Shown piece after piece: positions 12,001 to 25,800 of a stretch of DNA of 64,000 bases; position 1 is the stretch's first letter, and the number at the start of each line of letters is the position of its first letter. The stretch spans positions 5,208,001 through 5,272,000 of the forward strand of contig NZ_CP160402.1 of the NCBI RefSeq assembly GCF_040730185.1, in the 5' to 3' direction. The translations under genes and the position numbers were made by a program. Origin of the DNA: Streptomyces sp. Je 1-332 (lineage in GTDB: Bacteria; Actinomycetota; Actinomycetes; Streptomycetales; Streptomycetaceae). Below the pieces are notes generated by a model, which worked only from the letters and a program-made list of their open reading frames with translations, had not been told where the DNA came from and ran no database searches.

Positions 12001-15000
12001 GCGGGGTCTGTCCGCGGACGGGCGTTGCAAGTCGTTCGCGGCGGGTGCGGATGGTACGGGTTGGGCGGAGGGTGTGGGTCTGCTGCTCGTTGAGCGGCTT
12101 TCGGATGCTCGGCGTAATGGTCACAACATCCTTGCTGTGGTGCGGGGTTCGGCGGTCAACCAGGACGGTGCTTCCAACGGCCTGACTGCTCCGAATGGTC
12201 CGTCGCAGGAGCGGGTGATCCGCCAGGCTCTGGCGAATGCGGGTCTGAGCACCGCGGATGTGGACGCTGTCGAGGCGCACGGAACCGGCACCACCCTGGG
12301 TGACCCGATCGAGGCGCAGGCTCTGCTGGCGACTTACGGTCAAAACCGGCCTGAGGACCGTCCGCTGTATCTGGGTTCGCTGAAGTCGAACATCGGGCAC
12401 GCGCAGGCGGCTGCCGGTGTCGGTGGGGTCATCAAGATGGTGCAGGCGATGCAGCATGGCGTGCTGCCCAGGACACTGCACGTGGATGAGCCGTCGCAGC
12501 ACATCGACTGGGCGGCGGGCGGTCTGGAGCTGCTCACCGAGGCCCGCGAATGGCCCTTGGCGGACCGTCCGCGCCGTGCGGGAGTCTCCTCCTTCGGTAT
12601 CAGCGGCACCAACGCCCACGTCGTCATCGAGCAGGCCCCGGAGGAAAGAAGCCGGGCCGGGGCACCGGCACCGGAGGCGGGGCACCAGCCGGTGCTGCCG
12701 TGGATCGTCACGGGCAAGAACGAGGAAGCGGTGCGCTCGCAGGCTGGGAAACTCCACCGGTTCGCCGAGGACCACCCGGAGCTCTCCGCGTCCGACATCG
12801 GCTTCTCCCTCGCCACCGGCCGCGCGGTACTCGACCACGGCGCCGCGGTGACCGGCGGCGACCGCGATTCCCTGGTGCGCGCTCTCGATGCGCTCGCACT
12901 CGGCCAGGACGCCCCCGGCACGGTGCGTGGCAACGCGCTGAACAGAGGGAGGACCGCGTTCCTCTTCACCGGCCAAGGCAGCCAACGGCTCGGCATGGGG
13001 CGTGAGTTGTACGAGACGAGCCCCGTCTTCGCCAAGGCGCTCGACGAGGTCTGTGCCCTCCTGGACAGCGAACTGGTCCTGCCCGTCAAGAGCGTCCTGT
13101 TCGCCTCCGAGGGGTCGGCGGACTCCGCGCTGATCGACCAGACGGTGTTCACCCAGTCCGCTCTCTTCGCCCTCGAGGTCGCGCTGTACCGACTCTTCGA
13201 GCATTACGGGATCACCCCCGACTACCTGCTCGGCCACTCTCTCGGTGAGGTCACGGCGGCTCACGTCGCAGGCGTCCTCGACCTCAAGGACGCCTGCGTC
13301 CTGGTCGCCGAGCGCGGCCGCCTGATGCAGGCGGCCCGCACCAGCGGTGCGATGGCCGCCGTGCAGGCGGCCGAGGAAGAGGTACGTGCCTCCCTGGCCC
13401 CCTACGGAGACCGGATCTCCATCGCCGGCGTCAACGGGCCGATGGCCGTGGTGATCTCCGGTGACGAGGAGGCCGTGGCGGAGGTCGCAGACGCCTGGAG
13501 CGCCAAGGGCACCCGGGTCAAGCGGCTGCCGGTGTCGCACGCCTTCCACTCGGCGCACATGGACGAAGTTCTCGAGGAGTTCCGTGACGTCGCAGCCGAG
13601 CTGACGTTCCGGGCGCCCGCCATTCCGATCGTCTCCAACGTGACCGGTGTGCTCGCCACCGACGAGCAGCTGACGTCGCCCGATTACTGGGTGAGCCACA
13701 TCCGTGCGGCCGTGCGCTTCGCGGACGGCGTCCGCTGCCTCGAAGCGGAGGGCGTGACCGACTATCTGGAGCTCGGCCCCGACGGCGTACTGACCGCCAT
13801 GGCCCAGGCATGCCTCACCGATGAGGCCGGCGCGCTCGCGCCCGCCCTGAGGCGTGGCAGGCCCGAGGCGGAGACCGTCGCGCAAGCACTGGCCCTGCTG
13901 CGGATGCGGGGCGCATCGCCCGACTGGGCGTCGGTGTTCCCCGGCGCACGGCAAGTGGCGCTGCCCAGCTATGCCTTCCAGCACGAGCGGTACTGGCTGG
14001 ACGCTCCGCAGGCGCCCGGCGACGCGGCGGGTCTCGGGCTGACCGCGGCCGGACATCCGCTGCTCGGCGCCGCCATGGACCTGGCCGACGGCGACACCCA
14101 CGTCTTCACCGGACGGCTCTCGTTGCGTACGCATCCGTGGCTGGCCGACCACACGGTGGCCGGCACGGTGCTCCTGCCGGGCACCGGTTTTGTGGAGCTG
14201 GCCGTTCGGGCCGGGGAGCAGCTCGGTGCCGAGCGGGTCGAGGAGCTCATGCTCTCGGCGCCGCTGGTGCTGCCGGAGCGTGGCGGGGTCCGGGTCCAGG
14301 TGGTCGTGGGTGCGGCCGACGGGGCCGGGATCCGCAGCATCGACATCTACTCGCGGGCCGACGAGGGCGACGGCTCCGACGATGGCCCATGGGTCCTCAA
14401 CGCCAACGGAGCGCTCTCTCCTGTCGGTTCGGGCGGTGCCGAGCTGAGCGTGTGGCCGCCGGCCGGCGCCCAGGAAGTGCCCCTCGATGGTCTCTACGAG
14501 CGGTTGGTGGGGGAGGGCTATTCGTATGGTCCGGGGTTTCGGGGGTTGCGTCGGGTGTGGCGGGGTTCGGTGGAGGGGGAGGTGTTCGCGGAGGTTGTGC
14601 TGCCGGAGTCGTTGCGTGGTGATGCGGGGCGGTTCTTGTTGCATCCCGCGTTGTTTGATGCCGCGCTGCACCCGTTGTTGCCGGGTGTGTTGGCTGATGG
14701 CGGGCCGGCGTTGTTGCCGTTCTCGTGGTCCGGGGTGAGCGTGCACGCTGTGGGTGCGTCTGTGCTTCGGGTCAAGTTGAGCCTCACCGGTTCTGAAGTG
14801 GCTTCGTTGGTGGTGGCCGATGGTGTGGGTGCGCCGGTGGTGACGGTGGAGTCGCTGGTGTTGCGGCCGTTGTCGCTGGAGGCGTTGGGTGAGGCGGGTT
14901 CGGCCGGGCGGGAGGGGTTGTTCCGGGTGGACTGGTCTGCGGTGCCTGTGCCTGTGCCTCCAGTGTCTGAGGTTGCGGGGTCGTATGCGGAGCTGTCTTC

Positions 15001-16744
15001 GGTGGGTGCTGAGGGTCCGGTGCCGGAGGTCGTGCTTTTGCCGGTCTCGGGTTCTGGTGACGCCGATGACCTGGCGGTTGCCGCGCATGGCGCGGTGCGG
15101 GGTGTGCTGGGTTCGGTGCAGGGGTGGCTGGCCGATGAGCGGTTCGCCGACTCGACGCTGGTCGTGGCTACGCGTGGTGCCGTCGCTGTGGGGGATGAGC
15201 CGGTCACCGATCTGGTGCACGCGGGCGTGTGGGGTCTGCTGCGTACCGCTCAGACGGAGAATCCGGGCCGCATCGTTCTGGTCGATGTCGATGGTGCCGA
15301 TGTCGATTCGATGGAGATACCTGCGGGATTGATCGAGTCAGGTGAGCCTCAACTCGCGGTTCGTAAGGGGAAGTTCTTCGTCCCGCGGCTTGCTCGCGCG
15401 ATGTCCGGGGCGGAGGGTGCGGCGCCGGTGCGGTGGGACCAGGGGACCGTTCTGGTCACGGGTGCCACCGGGACGCTGGGCGCTGTACTGGCCCGGCATC
15501 TGGTCGTCACCCGGGGAGCGCGCAACCTGCTGCTCGTCAGCCGCCGAGGTGCTGAAGCACCGGGCGCGAAGGACCTTGCTGTCGAACTGACGGCCCTCGG
15601 TGCGGACGTGACGCTGGCTGCGTGTGATGTCGCCGATCGTGGGGCGCTGGCCGAGCTGTTGGCCGCGATTCCTGCCGAGCACCCCTTGACCGGGGTGGTG
15701 CACACGGCCGGTGTCCTGGACGACACCGTTTTCGGTGATCTGAGTCCTGAGCGTCTGGACGCGGTGCTGCGGCCGAAGATCGATGCGGCGTGGAATCTGC
15801 ATGAGTTGACGAAGGACCTGGATCTGTCGGCCTTCGTTGTCTACTCGTCCATCGCGGGTCTGATCGGGAACGCGGGTCAGGCCAACTATGCGGCCGCCAA
15901 CACGTTTCTGGACGCGTTGGCGCAGCACCGTCGTGCGCAGGGGCTGGCCGGTACCTCGCTGGCCTGGGGTCTGTGGGACCAGGCCAGCACCATCAGCGGC
16001 AGCCTCGACGACACCGACCTGCGTCGTCTCGGCCGTCTTGGCCTGCGGCCGTTGTCCTCGGTCGAGGGGCTCGACCTGTTCGACGCGGCTGAGATCACCG
16101 GTGAAGCCGTCCTGGCCGTCTCCCGGATCGACACCGCCGCCCTGCGCAAGCGGGGCGACGCACTGCCGCCGCTGCTGCGCGGCCTGGCGCCCGCCGCACC
16201 GCGGCGCGGCGCCGCCGCGGGGTCCGGCAGCAGGCAGGACGACGGCGGACCTTCGCTGGCCGACCGGCTGGCGCCGCTGTCCGGGGAGGAGCGGGAGCGG
16301 GCTCTGACGGATCTCGTGCGCGCTCATGTCGCCGGAGTCCTCGGCCATGCCGACGCCGGCTCCGTCGATGCGGAACGGGCCTTCCAGGAGCTCGGCTTCG
16401 ACTCACTCACCGCGGTCGAACTGCGCAACCACCTCAGCAACGCCACCGGTCTGCGCCTGCCCACCACCCTGGTCTTCGACTACCCCAACCCCACCACCCT
16501 CGCCACACACCTGCTCGGGCAGATCGTCGTCGAGGAAGTGTCGGCCGCGGACCCGGTACTCGGCGAACTCGGCAGGCTCAAGGCCGCGATCCGGGACGCC
16601 GCGACCGACACGGAGGCATCCGACCGGATCACCGCCCAGCTGCGGGAGCTGCTCGCGATCGCCGGCGGCCCGGCTGCCGAGGACGGCGACCTGGACGACG
16701 CGAGTGACGAGGAGCTGTTCGCCCTGATCAACGAACTCGACTGA
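3041..16744 (+). CDS. type I modular PKS 1: KSQ loading module, modules 1 and 2
   Basis: About 4567 residues from the preferred GTG start; an in-frame ATG at 3008 is possible but has a poorly spaced ribosome site. Domains by residue: KSQ 19-434, AT 543-840, ACP 942-1010; KS1 1030-1457, AT1 1565-1864, DH1 1927-2210, KR1 2389-2574, ACP1 2680-2754; KS2 2772-3200, AT2 3304-3600, DH2 3667-3947, KR2 4134-4317, ACP2 4422-4494, then a C-terminal docking helix. The loading KS has Gln (residue 180, DAAQSSS) in place of the catalytic Cys, which marks a decarboxylating starter domain. The ATs carry GHS(I/L)GE and HAFH, the malonyl-CoA type. DH1 and DH2 keep HxxxGxxxxP and the Asp-xxx-His motif. Both KRs keep LDD (B type) with catalytic Ser and Tyr. 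There is no ER. It should make an acetyl starter and add two malonate units, leaving two double bonds. Confidence 0.95.
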   Translation: MTTTEQDTRAFSGPGAQNEPIAVVGMACRLPGAPGPADFWELLTSGTSAVGEVPADRLSNGVPVAVERGGFLDTVGDFDAPFFNVSPREAAAMDPQQRIVLELAWEALEDAGIVPATLRGSRTSVFVGTLRDDYTNLVYQHGTDAITQHTMTGVNRGVIANRVSYHLGLNGPSLTVDAAQSSSLVAVHLACESLRHGESTTAVAAGVNLNLLAENVTTESRFGALSPDGTTYAFDARANGFVPGEGGGVVILKPLARALSDGDRVYGVIQGSAVNNDGATDGLTVPSEDAQQAVLREAYERAGIDADEVQYVELHGTGTPVGDPIEAAALGAALGTGRAANAPLRVGSVKTNIGHLEGAAGIAGLIKTLLSIHHRRLPASLNFETPNPRIALAELGLSVQRELTAWPSEERPLVAGVSSFGMGGTNCHVVLSEAPSADGPTAGSVATPGVASPLLPWVVSGRTEDALRDQARRLGEFAAARPGQSPRDTGLALVSSRTLFDRRAVVVAADRDGLLGGLQALAAGTPAAGLVTDEVQAGGLGVLFTGQGAQRAGMGRELYETYPVFAAAFDAVAAELDPLLDRPLAEVIAEGGPELDRTGYTQPALFAVEVALFRLVESWGVRPDFLAGHSIGELAAAHAAGVLSLPDAARLVGARARLMQALPEGGAMIAVQASEDEVLPLLEGRGDRLAIAAVNGPDSVVISGDEQAALEVAGELRESGRKIKRLDVSHAFHSPLMDAMLEEFRAVAQTLDYRAPSIPVVSGVTGERATTEQLTSPDYWVDQVRRPVRFLDTVRTLEAGGAGTFVELGPDGVLSALAADSLTDSEAVVAVAALRAGRPEVQSLLAAVSAAFVRGADVDWLAVYGDGADPDGSRARRGELPTYAFQRRRYWFDAAADRAPRALPSLDAPAAGSDERSPAPRGRLGRRIAGLSEAERARVVVDLTNSHIAAVLEYASDERVPPHTPFRELGFSSLMSTELRGALAKTTGLRLPTGLLFDHPTPADLASFLEAELLGVAGEDAEETAATAHDEPIAIVGMACRYPGGISSPEQLWRLVAEGGDAVSGFPVHRGWPEDLYDADPDRPGKSAVRQGGFLHEAGEFDAAFFGISPREALAMDPQQRLLLETAWEAVERAGMDPAALKGTRTGVFVGATALEYGPRMDDAPEAVQGSLLTGSTPSVMSGRIAYQLGLIGPAVTTDTACSSSLVALHLAIRSLLSGETNLALAGGATVMSSPGMFVEFSRQRGLSADGRCKSFAASADGTGWGEGVGLLLVERLSDARRNGHNILAVVRGSAVNQDGASNGLTAPNGPSQERVIRQALANAGLTTADVDAVEAHGTGTTLGDPIEAQALLATYGQDRPEDRPLYLGSLKSNIGHAQAAAGVGGVIKMVQAMQHGVLPRTLHVDEPSQHIDWAAGGLELLTEARDWPEADRPRRAGVSSFGISGTNAHVVIEQAPDRVPAERTLPNGAAPRVPAPWVLSARTDAALRAQAGRLKEYAETAVDTAGQAADVGLALATTRTAFERRAVVLGSSPAEFLAGLDALAAGTAAANVHLGSAAATGRTAFLFTGQGAQRAGMGRELYAAHPVFAAALDEVMAAFDGLLDIPLREVVFAPEGSDKAALLDLTTYTQPALFAIETALFRLLEHHGMVPDLLAGHSIGELAAAHAADVLSLPDAARLVAARGRLMQSAPAGGAMVAIEAEEAEIAKSIAGRETTVSIAAVNGARSVVISGDETAVLEIAEGWQGQGRRTHRLTVSHAFHSPHMDGILDAFHEVAAGVEFKAPRIPVISTVTGKQAGTEQLTSPDYWTRQIREAVRFADAAGELAAQGATVLVEVGPDAVLTALAGRALEDTAVTAVALLRTGRPEVETLCVGIALAHAHGAALRAGSFFPGAEPVGLPTYAFQREHFWLMPEARTDARSLGLDAAGHPLLIASVEFADREDTLFISRVSRSGHAWLADHTIVGNVIVPATGFLELALAAGDLVGAPQVWELTLEAPLPMPPGEPVRLQVAVAAPDSAGHRPFTVHARPDGAVGGTTQWTRHATGVLAPNEPVPPVTSPDFTQWPPADAVAEPLDGVYERLDALGYTYGPGFQGLRALWRRGDDVFAEVRLPEALHDHAGRYGIHPALLDSVLHPLVLDAAVEGEEDRIRLPFSWSGTVLHTVGATELRVRISPTGTDTFLLSMADGTGAPVAEVASLALRPVAKDRLAVAAPAAADALFGVEWTALPAPAADTSLTWAEVGTGRIADVAEADIVVVRITHGAEAAAAPHDAAHEVLRHIQEWVADERFTDARLVVVTRGAVATRPDEEVSLAAATVPGLVRSAQAEHPGRLVLVDVDSDAPLGSGDLADPLSAALALDEPQLALREGKVYAPRLARRAPFAQAPAKALDPAGTVLITGGTGGLGALFARHLVTEYGVRHLLLSSRRGPAAPGAAELEAELAALGARVTVAAADAADREALSELLDAIPGEHPLTAVVHTAGVLDDATVESLTEDRLDAVLRPKVDAAWHLHELTKGLELSAFVLFSSVSGITGTAGQANYAAANTYLDALAQHRHVQGLPALSLAWGLWDATHGMGAGLTEADLTRWARAGMIPLGPEQGLALFDAALAGESALQVPVRLALTALGEGNTPVPALYRGLVRTKARRAAQAGTGVGDQSGALRQIVGLPEAKQKDAVLDLVRSAVAGVLGHAGAKAVDPDRAFNEIGFDSMAAVDLRNRLSATTGHRLPATVVFDHPTPDALAAYLLSRVLEEKTPAAVTKAQGGASGVHDPIAIVGMACRFPGGVASPQDLWRLVSEGTDAVSGFPVNRGWDLEGLYDPDPDRTGTSYAREGGFLHEADLFDREFFGMSPREATATDPQQRLLLETAWEAFESAGIDPAQVRGSNTGVFTGAMYDDYASRLAFSPEEFEGFLLAGNLSSVLSGRLSYTYGLEGPAVTVDTACSSSLVSLHMAANALRTGECDLALAGGVTVMNSPNTFVEFSRQRGLSADGRCKSFAAGADGTGWAEGVGLLLVERLSDARRNGHNILAVVRGSAVNQDGASNGLTAPNGPSQERVIRQALANAGLSTADVDAVEAHGTGTTLGDPIEAQALLATYGQNRPEDRPLYLGSLKSNIGHAQAAAGVGGVIKMVQAMQHGVLPRTLHVDEPSQHIDWAAGGLELLTEAREWPLADRPRRAGVSSFGISGTNAHVVIEQAPEERSRAGAPAPEAGHQPVLPWIVTGKNEEAVRSQAGKLHRFAEDHPELSASDIGFSLATGRAVLDHGAAVTGGDRDSLVRALDALALGQDAPGTVRGNALNRGRTAFLFTGQGSQRLGMGRELYETSPVFAKALDEVCALLDSELVLPVKSVLFASEGSADSALIDQTVFTQSALFALEVALYRLFEHYGITPDYLLGHSLGEVTAAHVAGVLDLKDACVLVAERGRLMQAARTSGAMAAVQAAEEEVRASLAPYGDRISIAGVNGPMAVVISGDEEAVAEVADAWSAKGTRVKRLPVSHAFHSAHMDEVLEEFRDVAAELTFRAPAIPIVSNVTGVLATDEQLTSPDYWVSHIRAAVRFADGVRCLEAEGVTDYLELGPDGVLTAMAQACLTDEAGALAPALRRGRPEAETVAQALALLRMRGASPDWASVFPGARQVALPSYAFQHERYWLDAPQAPGDAAGLGLTAAGHPLLGAAMDLADGDTHVFTGRLSLRTHPWLADHTVAGTVLLPGTGFVELAVRAGEQLGAERVEELMLSAPLVLPERGGVRVQVVVGAADGAGIRSIDIYSRADEGDGSDDGPWVLNANGALSPVGSGGAELSVWPPAGAQEVPLDGLYERLVGEGYSYGPGFRGLRRVWRGSVEGEVFAEVVLPESLRGDAGRFLLHPALFDAALHPLLPGVLADGGPALLPFSWSGVSVHAVGASVLRVKLSLTGSEVASLVVADGVGAPVVTVESLVLRPLSLEALGEAGSAGREGLFRVDWSAVPVPVPPVSEVAGSYAELSSVGAEGPVPEVVLLPVSGSGDADDLAVAAHGAVRGVLGSVQGWLADERFADSTLVVATRGAVAVGDEPVTDLVHAGVWGLLRTAQTENPGRIVLVDVDGADVDSMEIPAGLIESGEPQLAVRKGKFFVPRLARAMSGAEGAAPVRWDQGTVLVTGATGTLGAVLARHLVVTRGARNLLLVSRRGAEAPGAKDLAVELTALGADVTLAACDVADRGALAELLAAIPAEHPLTGVVHTAGVLDDTVFGDLSPERLDAVLRPKIDAAWNLHELTKDLDLSAFVVYSSIAGLIGNAGQANYAAANTFLDALAQHRRAQGLAGTSLAWGLWDQASTISGSLDDTDLRRLGRLGLRPLSSVEGLDLFDAAEITGEAVLAVSRIDTAALRKRGDALPPLLRGLAPAAPRRGAAAGSGSRQDDGGPSLADRLAPLSGEERERALTDLVRAHVAGVLGHADAGSVDAERAFQELGFDSLTAVELRNHLSNATGLRLPTTLVFDYPNPTTLATHLLGQIVVEEVSAADPVLGELGRLKAAIRDAATDTEASDRITAQLRELLAIAGGPAAEDGDLDDASDEELFALINELD
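6868..7320 (+). repeat. KS-domain repeat, copy 1 of 5
   Basis: A block encoding [20 protein letters not shown] through the C-terminal third of the KS is nearly the same, down to third-codon choice, in all five extending KS domains (also 12001-12560, 17570-18115, 22860-23190 and 28290-28600). It uses more G/T-ending codons than its surroundings. Confidence 0.8.
14483..16147 (+). repeat. DH-KR repeat, copy in module 2
   Basis: About 1.66 kb covering the second half of DH2 through KR2. It is nearly base-for-base the same as 20057-21706 in module 3, with small gaps near 15280-15330. Codon use inside the block differs from the flanks (many GGT, TTG, GTG). The homology resumes in ACP2/ACP3. Confidence 0.85.
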
Positions 16745-16831
16745 CCGAGTTCACCACCAAGCAGAGCCAGGTGGGCGCAGCGCGCCCACCCGTCCATCAC
16801 GAGCCACACCGCGTCGGGGAGCTGAGATCAA
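16745..16831. other. short linker between PKS 1 and PKS 2
   Basis: An 87-base spacer without a strong hairpin, consistent with one PKS transcript. GGGGAGCTGAGATCAA precedes the GTG of PKS 2. Confidence 0.6.
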
Positions 16832-19800
16832 GTGGCGAACGAGCAAGAACTCCGGGATTACCTCAAGAAGGCCATCAGCGATGCGCGGGACGCGCGTAAG
16901 CAGCTGCGCGAGGTGCAGGAGAAGGCCCAGGAGCCGATCGCGATCGTCGGCATGGCCTGCCGCTACCCCGGTGGTGTCACCACCCCCGAGGCGCTGTGGC
17001 AGCTGGTGTCCGACGGCACCGATGCCGTGAGCGGGTTCCCGGACAACCGTGGCTGGGACCTGGATGCCCTCTATGCCACGGACCCGGACGAGGCGGGCAC
17101 CAGTTACGCCCGTGAGGGCGGCTTCCTGCACGACGCCGACCTGTTCGACCCGGAGTTCTTCGGGATGTCCCCGCGGGAGGCGCTCGCGGTGGACCCGCAG
17201 CAGCGCCTGCTGCTCGAGACCACCTGGGAAGCGTTCGAGCGGGCGGGCATCGACCCGGCCACGGTGCGCGGCAGCCGTACCGGTGTCTTCACCGGGCTGA
17301 TGTACAACGACTACGGTTCGCGGCCCGACCTGCCCGCCGAGGGCAACGAGGGCTATCTCTTCAGCGGCAGCGCGGGCAGCATCGCCTCGGGCCGGCTCGC
17401 CTACACCTTCGGCCTCGAGGGTCCGACGGTGACGGTGGACACCGCCTGCTCGTCGTCCCTGGTGGCCCTGCACCTGGCCGCGAACGCGCTGCGCAACGGA
17501 GAGTGCGACCTCGCCCTGGCCGGGGGCGCCGCCGTGATGTCCACGCCGACCGCGTTCATCGAGTTCTCCCGGCTGCGGGGTCTGTCCGTGGACGGGCGTT
17601 GCAAGTCGTTCGCGGCGGGTGCGGACGGTACGGGTTGGGCGGAGGGTGTGGGTCTGCTGCTCGTCGAGCGGCTTTCGGATGCTCGGCGCAATGGTCACAA
17701 CATTCTTGCTGTGGTGCGTGGTTCGGCGGTCAATCAGGATGGTGCGTCCAACGGGTTGACCGCTCCGAATGGTCCGTCGCAGGAGCGGGTGATCCGCCAG
17801 GCTCTGGCGAATGCGGGTCTGAGCACTGCGGACGTGGACGCCGTCGAGGCGCACGGAACCGGCACCACCCTGGGTGACCCGATCGAGGCGCAGGCTCTGC
17901 TGGCGACTTACGGTCAAAACCGGCCTGAGGACCGTCCGCTGTATCTGGGTTCGCTGAAGTCGAACATCGGGCACGCGCAGGCGGCTGCCGGTGTCGGTGG
18001 GGTCATCAAGATGGTGCAGGCGATGCAGCATGGCGTGCTGCCCAGGACACTGCACGTGGATGAGCCGTCGCAGCACATCGACTGGGCGGCGGGCGGTCTG
18101 GAGCTGCTCACCGAGCAGATGCAGTGGCCCGAGACCGAAGGGCGTCAGCGCCGCGCGGGAGTCTCCTCCTTCGGCTTCGGCGGCACCAACGCGCATGTCA
18201 TCGTCGAGCAGGCCCCGGAGGCCGAGGCGGTGCAGGAGCCCGCCGACGAGGTGCGGGCTCCGGCCGTGCTGCCCTGGATTCTCTCCGGCAGGTCGCAGGA
18301 TGCCGTCGCCGACCAGGCCCGTCGTCTTGTGTCGTACGTCGACGAGCGCCCCGGAACCGAACCGCTCGACGTCGCCTACTCCCTGGTCACCGCCCGTGCG
18401 TCGTTTGATCACCGTGCCGTGGTGACGGGCCGCGACCGTGCCGCGCTGCTCGACGGAGTCCGCGCGCTCGCTTCCGGCGGAACCTCTCCCCACGTGGTCC
18501 GGGGCAGCAAGGCCACCGGTAAGACCGCGTTTCTGTTTGCGGGTCAGGGTGCTCAGCGGGTGGGGATGGGGTTGGAGTTGTGTGCCGCGTTTCCTGTGTT
18601 CGCTGAGGTTTTTGGTGTGGTGGTGGGTGCGTTTGATGCTCATCTGCCGGGGTCGTTGCGTGAGGTGATTGCTTCGGGTGAGGGGTTGGACCGGACGGAG
18701 TTCACGCAGCCGGCGCTGTTCGCGGTGGAGGTGGCGTTGTTCCGGTTGCTGGAGTCGTGGGGTGTGCGGCCTGATTTTGTGGCGGGGCATTCGATCGGTG
18801 AGCTGGCGGCGGCGTATGTGGCGGGGGCGTTCTCACTGGAGGACGCGGTGCGGCTGGTGGCTGCGCGTGGTCGTTTGATGCAGGCGGCTCCTGAGGGCGG
18901 GGTGATGGTCGCCGTCCAGGCGTCGGAGGAGGAGATTCTCGCTTCCCTTGAGGGGCTCGAGGATGTTGTCGGGGTTGCGGCGCTGAACTCTGCTGATTCC
19001 GTGGTGATTTCGGGGGATGCGGAGGTGGTGCGCGAGGTCGCGGGGGTGTGGGAGGCGCAGGGCCGCAAGGTGAAGGAGCTGGCGGTCAGTCATGCCTTCC
19101 ATTCGCCGCACATGGATGGGGTGTTGGAGGAGTTTCGTCGTGTGGCGGGGTCGGTTGAGTACCGGGCTCCGCGGCTGGTGGTGGTGTCCACGCTGACCGG
19201 GGTGGCGGCCACTGAGCGGGAGTTGATGTCGCCTGATTACTGGGTGGCCCAGATCCGTGGCACGGTCCGTTTCGCCGATGCGGTGGCCGCGTTGCGGGCG
19301 GAGGGTGTTTCCGCGTTCGTCGAGGTCGGTCCGGATGCGGTGCTGACCGCGCTGGCGCAGAGTGTTCTGGCCGGTGAGGACGTGGAGGCTGCGGCGGTGG
19401 CGGTTGCGCTGCAGCGCCGCGGCCGCGACGAGGCCCAGGCCCTGGTGAACGGGGTCGGCCGACTGCATACCGCGGGTGTCCGGGTCGACTGGCAGGCCTA
19501 CTTCGAAGGAAGCGGCGCCCGCCGTACCGATCTGCCCACTTACACCTTCCAGCACCAGCGCTACTGGCTGGATGCGGCCGAGGCCCGGGCCGACGCCGCG
19601 GGTCTCGGACTGAACCCCCTCGAGCACCCCATCCTGGGCTCCTTCCTGGGCCTGGCCGACCGCGACGAGTACCTCTTCACCAGCCGTATCTCCCTACGTA
19701 CGCATCCGTGGCTGGCCGACCACACGGTGGCCGGCACGGTGCTCCTGCCGGGCACCGGTTTTGTGGAGCTGGCCGTACGGGCCGGGGAGCAGCTCGGTGC

Positions 19801-22800
19801 CGGGCGCCTGGACGAGCTGGCGATGTCCGCTCCGCTGGTCCTGCAGGCCGACGGCGGGGTCCAGGTCCAGGTGGTCCTCGGAGCACCCGACGGCTCGGGC
19901 CGGCGGAAGCTGGACATCTACTCGCGGGCCGACGAGAACGGGGGCGTCGACGACGACCCGTGGACGCTGAACGCGAGCGGCGCACTCGCCCCCGCCGAAG
20001 CCGACTCCGGTGACGCACTGATGGTGTGGCCACCCGCCGATGCCACCGAGGTCGAACTCGATGGTCTCTACGAGCGGTTGGTGGGGGAGGGCTATTCGTA
20101 TGGTCCGGGGTTTCGGGGGTTGCGTCGGGTGTGGCGGGGTTCGGTGGAGGGGGAGGTGTTCGCGGAGGTTGTGCTGCCGGAGTCGTTGCGTGGTGATGCG
20201 GGTGGGTTCCTGTTGCATCCGGCGTTGTTTGATGCCGCGTTGCACGCGTTGTTGCCGGGTGTGTTGGCTGATGGCGGGCCGGCGTTGTTGCCGTTCTCGT
20301 GGTCCGGGGTGAGCGTGCACGCTGTGGGTGCGTCTGTGCTTCGGGTCAAGTTGAGCCTCACCGGTTCTGAAGTGGCTTCGTTGGTGGTGGCCGATGGTGT
20401 GGGTGCGCCGGTGGTGACGGTGGAGTCGCTGGTGTTGCGGCCGTTGTCGCTGGAGGCGTTGGGTGAGGCGGGTTCGGCCGGGCGGGAGGGGTTGTTCCGG
20501 GTGGACTGGTCTGCGGTGCCTGTGCCTGTGCCTCCAGTGTCTGAGGTTGCGGGGTCGTATGCGGAGCTGTCTTCGGTGGGTGCTGAGGGTCCGGTGCCGG
20601 AGGTCGTGCTTTTGCCGGTCTCGGGTTCTGGTGACGCCGATGACCTGGCGGTTGCCGCGCATGGCGCGGTGCGGGGTGTGCTGGGTTCGGTGCAGGGGTG
20701 GCTGGCCGATGAGCGGTTCGCCGACTCGACGCTGGTGGTGGCTACGCGTGGTGCCGTCGCTGTGGGGGATGAGCCGGTCACCGATCTGATGCATGCCGGT
20801 GTCTGGGGTCTGCTGCGTACGGCTCAGACGGAGAATCCGGGTCGGATCGTTCTGATCGATGTCGATTCGGAGGACGTTCCTGCGGGGCTGGCCGAGTTGG
20901 AGGAGCCTCAACTCGCGGTCCGTGACGGCAAGTTTTTCGTTCCGCGGCTTGCTCGCGCGATGTCCGGGGCGGAGGGTGCGGCGCCGGTGCGGTGGGACCA
21001 GGGGACCGTTCTGGTCACGGGCGCCACCGGGACGCTGGGTGCCGTACTGGCCCGGCATCTGGTCGTGACCCGTGGTGCGCGCAACCTGCTGCTCGTCAGC
21101 CGCCGGGGCGCGCAGGCGCCGGGCGCGATGGAGCTCGAGGCCGAACTGACCGCGCTGGGCGCCCAGGTGACGCTGGCTGCGTGTGATGTCGCCGATCGTG
21201 GGGCGCTGGCCGAGTTGCTGGCCGCGATTCCTGCCGAGCATCCCTTGACCGGGGTGGTGCACACGGCCGGTGTTCTGGATGACACCGTTTTCGGTGAGCT
21301 GAGTGCTGAGCGTCTGGATGCGGTGTTGCGGCCGAAGATTGATGCGGCGTGGAATCTGCATGAGTTGACGAAGGACCTGGATCTGTCGGCCTTCGTTGTC
21401 TATTCGTCCATTGCGGGTCTGATCGGTAACGCGGGTCAGGCCAACTATGCGGCTGCCAACACGTTTCTGGACGCGTTGGCGCAGTACCGTCGTGCGCAGG
21501 GGCTGGCCGGTACCTCGCTGGCCTGGGGTCTGTGGGACCAGGCCAGCACCATCAGCGGCAGCCTCGACGACACCGACCTCCAGCGGGTGAAGCGCCTCGG
21601 TCTGCGGCCGTTGTCCTCGGTCGAGGGGCTCGACCTGTTCGACGCGGCTGAGGTCACCGGTGAAGCCGTCCTGGCCGTGTCCCGGATCGACACCGCCGCC
21701 CTGCGCAGGGGTAACACGGCCCCGCACCTCCTGTTCCGGGGCCTGGTGCCCGCGGTCCGGCGTCGTGCGGACTCCGCCCACACAGGCGGTGGATCCTCGC
21801 TGGCCGACCGGCTGGCGCCGCTGTCCGGGGAGGAGCGGGAGCGGGCTCTGACGGATCTCGTACGCACTCATGTGGCCGGAGTCCTCGGTCATGCCGATGC
21901 CGGCTCCGTCGATGCGGAACGGGCCTTCCAGGAGCTCGGCTTCGACTCACTCACCGCGGTCGAACTGCGCAACCACCTGAGCAACGCCACCGGTCTGCGC
22001 CTGCCCACCACCCTGGTCTTCGACTACCCCAACCCCACCACCCTCGCCACACACCTGCTGACCGGCCTCTTCGGCTCCGAGCAGGAGTCCGCGTCCGCCG
22101 CGGTGACGGCGGACGCGGCACACTTCGAGCCGATCGCGATCGTCGGCATGGCCTGCCGTTACCCCGGAGGCGTCTCCTCCCCGGGCGACCTGTGGCGCCT
22201 GGTCTCCGAGGGCACCGACGCGATCACCCCGTTCCCCGCCAACCGCGGCTGGGACCTGGAAGGCATCTACGACCCCAACCCGGACCGCACGGGAACCAGT
22301 TACGCCCGTGAGGGCGGCTTCCTGCACGAGGCGGACCTGTTCGACCCGGAGTTCTTCGGGATGTCCCCACGTGAGGCACTCGCCACCGACCCGCAGCAGC
22401 GCCTGCTCCTGGAGACCGCGTGGGAGACGCTGGAGAACGCGGGCCTGGTCCCCGCCACCCTGCGCGGCAGCCGCACCGGTGTCTTCGCCGGCGTGATGTA
22501 CCACGACTACGGCTCCCAGCTGACGTCCGTTCCGGAGGACCTGGAGGGCTATCTGGCCAGCGGCAACGCGGGCAGCGTCGCCTCGGGCCGGGTCTCCTAC
22601 ACGCTGGGCCTCGAAGGTCCCGCCGTCACCGTCGACACCGCCTGCTCGTCGTCCCTGGTGGCCCTGCACATGGCCGCGAACGCGCTGCGCAACGGTGAGT
22701 GCGACCTGGCCCTCGCCGGCGGTGTCACCGTGATGGCGACGCCGACCTCGTTCATCGAGTTCTCCCGGCAGCGGGGCCTCTCCGCGGACGGCCGCTGCAA

Positions 22801-25800
22801 GTCCTTCGCCGCGGCTGCCGACGGCACCGGCTGGAGTGAAGGCGTCGGCCTGCTGCTCGTCGAGCGGCTCTCCGATGCTCGGCGCAACGGTCACAACATC
22901 CTTGCTGTGGTGCGTGGTTCGGCGGTCAACCAGGATGGTGCGTCCAACGGCCTGACCGCTCCGAATGGTCCGTCGCAGGAGCGGGTGATCCGCCAAGCCC
23001 TCGCCAACGCCGGACTCACCACGGCCGATGTGGATGCCGTCGAGGCGCACGGCACCGGCACCACCCTGGGTGACCCGATCGAGGCGCAGGCCCTGTTGGC
23101 CACCTACGGTCAGGACCGGCCCGAGGGCCGCCCGCTGTATCTGGGTTCGCTGAAGTCGAACATCGGGCACGCCCAGGCGGCCGCCGGTGTCGGCAGCCTG
23201 ATCAAGATCATCGAGTCGATGCGGCACGGTGTGCTGCCCAGGACCCTGCATGTCGACGAGCCCACCGGGCACGTCGACTGGGAGGCCGGTGCGGTCGAGC
23301 TGCTCACCGAGGCCCGTGACTGGCCCGAGGCGGACCGGCCGCGCCGCGCGGGAGTCTCCTCCTTCGGCATCAGCGGCACCAACGCCCACGTCATCGTCGA
23401 GCAGGCCCCGGAGGCCGAAGCGGTGCAGGAGCCCGCCGACGAGGTGCGGGCTCCGGCCGTGCTGCCCTGGATTCTCTCCGGGAAGTCACAGGGTGCGGTC
23501 GCCGACCAGGCCCGTCGTCTTGTGTCGTTTGTGGAGGGGAGCCCGGGTGTCGGCGCGCTCGATGTTGGTTTCTCGCTGGCGACGGAGCGTGCGTCGTTTG
23601 ATCACCGTGCTGTAGTGAGCGGTCGTGATCGTGCGGCGTTGCTGGACGGTGTGCGGGCGTTGGCTGCGGGCACTCCGCATGCGGGTGTGGTCAGTGGTGT
23701 GCGGGCCGGTGCGGGCAGGACTGCGTTTCTGTTTGCGGGTCAGGGTGCTCAGCGGGTGGGGATGGGGTTGGAGTTGTGTGCCGCGTTTCCTGTGTTCGCT
23801 GAGGTTTTTGGTGTGGTGGTGGGTGCGTTTGATGCTCATCTGCCGGGGTCGTTGCGTGAGGTGATTGCTTCGGGTGAGGGGTTGGACCGGACGGAGTTCA
23901 CGCAGCCGGCGCTGTTCGCGGTGGAGGTGGCGTTGTTCCGGTTGCTGGAGTCGTGGGGTGTGCGGCCTGATTTTGTGGCGGGGCATTCGATCGGTGAGCT
24001 GGCGGCGGCGTATGTGGCGGGGGTGTTCTCGCTGGAGGACGCGGTGCGGCTGGTGGCTGCGCGTGGTCGTTTGATGCAGGCGGCTCCTGAGGGCGGGGTG
24101 ATGGTCGCCGTCCAGGCGTCGGAGGAGGAGATTCTCGCTTCCCTTGAGGGGCTCGAGGATGTTGTCGGGGTTGCGGCGCTGAACTCTGCTGATTCCGTGG
24201 TGATTTCGGGGGATGCGGAGGTGGTGCGCGAGGTCGCGGGGGTGTGGGAGGCGCAGGGCCGCAAGGTGAAGGAGCTGGCGGTCAGTCATGCCTTCCATTC
24301 GCCGCACATGGATGGGGTGTTGGAGGAGTTTCGTCGTGTGGCGGGGTCGGTTGAGTACCGGGCTCCGCGGCTGGTGGTGGTGTCCACGCTGACCGGGGTG
24401 GCGGCCACTGAGCGGGAGTTGATGTCGCCTGATTACTGGGTGGCCCAGATCCGTGGCACGGTCCGTTTCGCCGATGCGGTGGCCGCGTTGCGGGCGGAGG
24501 GTGTTTCCGCGTTCGTCGAGGTCGGTCCGGATGCGGTGCTGACCGCGCTGGCGCAGAGTGTTCTGGCCGGTGAGGACGTGGAGGCTGCGGCGGTGGCGGT
24601 TGCGCTGCAGCGCCGCGGCCGCGACGAGGCCCAGAGCCTGGTGAACGGGATCGGCCGACTGCACACCGCAGGTGTCCGGGTCGACTGGCAGGCCTACTTC
24701 GAAGGAAGCGGCGCCCGCCGAACCGATCTGCCCACCTACACCTTCCAGCACCAGCGCTACTGGCTGGAGGAGCGGAACACCACCGTCACCGCCACCGGCT
24801 CCGCCCTCGGGCACCCGGTCCTTGCCTCGAAGGTCGAACTCGCCGACGACAAGGGCGTGTTGTTCACCGGAGAGATCTCCGTGCACAGCCACCCGTGGCT
24901 CGTCGGCCACGCCGTCCTCGAAGACCCGGTCCTGCCCACCGCCGTCCTGGCCGAACTCGCCGTGCGCGCCGGCGACGAACTGGGCGCCGGCACACTGACC
25001 GGGCTCACCGTGCACACCCCGGTGGTGCTGCCCCGGAGCAGCGCGATGGAACTCCAGCTCACCGTCGCCCCGGTGGACCGGGCCGAGCAGCACGCCTTCA
25101 CCCTGCACGCGCGTACGACGGGCGAAGGCAGCCGGTGGACCAAGTACGCCGAGGGCACCCTGGCGGCCGGCAACGGCGTCCCGGAACCCCTGGAAGGCCC
25201 GGCCGCCGAGGTCGCGCTCATCGATGAGCTGCACCCGGAGGCGGCACGCTACGGGATCCACCCGGAGCTCCTCGACGCCGTGCTCAGCGCTCCCGAACTC
25301 CTCGCGAGCGCGGGCACCGCACCGGCCGGCACCACCCGGGTCGCCGCCGAGTGGCATGACCTACGTCTGCACGCCACCGGCGCCACCGCGGTATCCGTAT
25401 GGACGGACGTCCTCGACGGGGGCGCCCTCTCCGTCCAACTGTCCGACGCCTCCGGGCAACTGGTCCTGACAGTGCAGCGGCTGGTCTTCCGCGATGTGCC
25501 GGACGCCGAGTTCGCCGCGGCCGGTGAGGCGACGCTGCCGCTGTTCCGGCTCGAGTGGGGCGCGACCACCCTGCCCGATCCCGAGACCCCGGTCCGCTGG
25601 GGCGTACTCGGTGCCGCCTCGGCCACCGACACCGGCGGGCTCCCCTTCGCGGATGTCGAGACGCTGGCGTCCGCGGTCGAGGCCGGTGCGCCGGTCGACG
25701 CCGTACGCCTGTGGGCCCTGCCCGGAGCTGAGGCGGGCGCCGACGTGGTGACCGCGCTGCACTCCCGCACCCACGAAGCCCTGGCCCTGGTCCAGGAGTG

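Noticed and set aside
11408..15220. Very long reverse-strand open frame (about 1270 codons) opposite the PKS, and similar ones at 5906-9172 and 19694-21892
   Set aside because: Their translations are Arg/Gly/Pro/His-rich and match no family; they are GC-driven shadows of the forward PKS gene.
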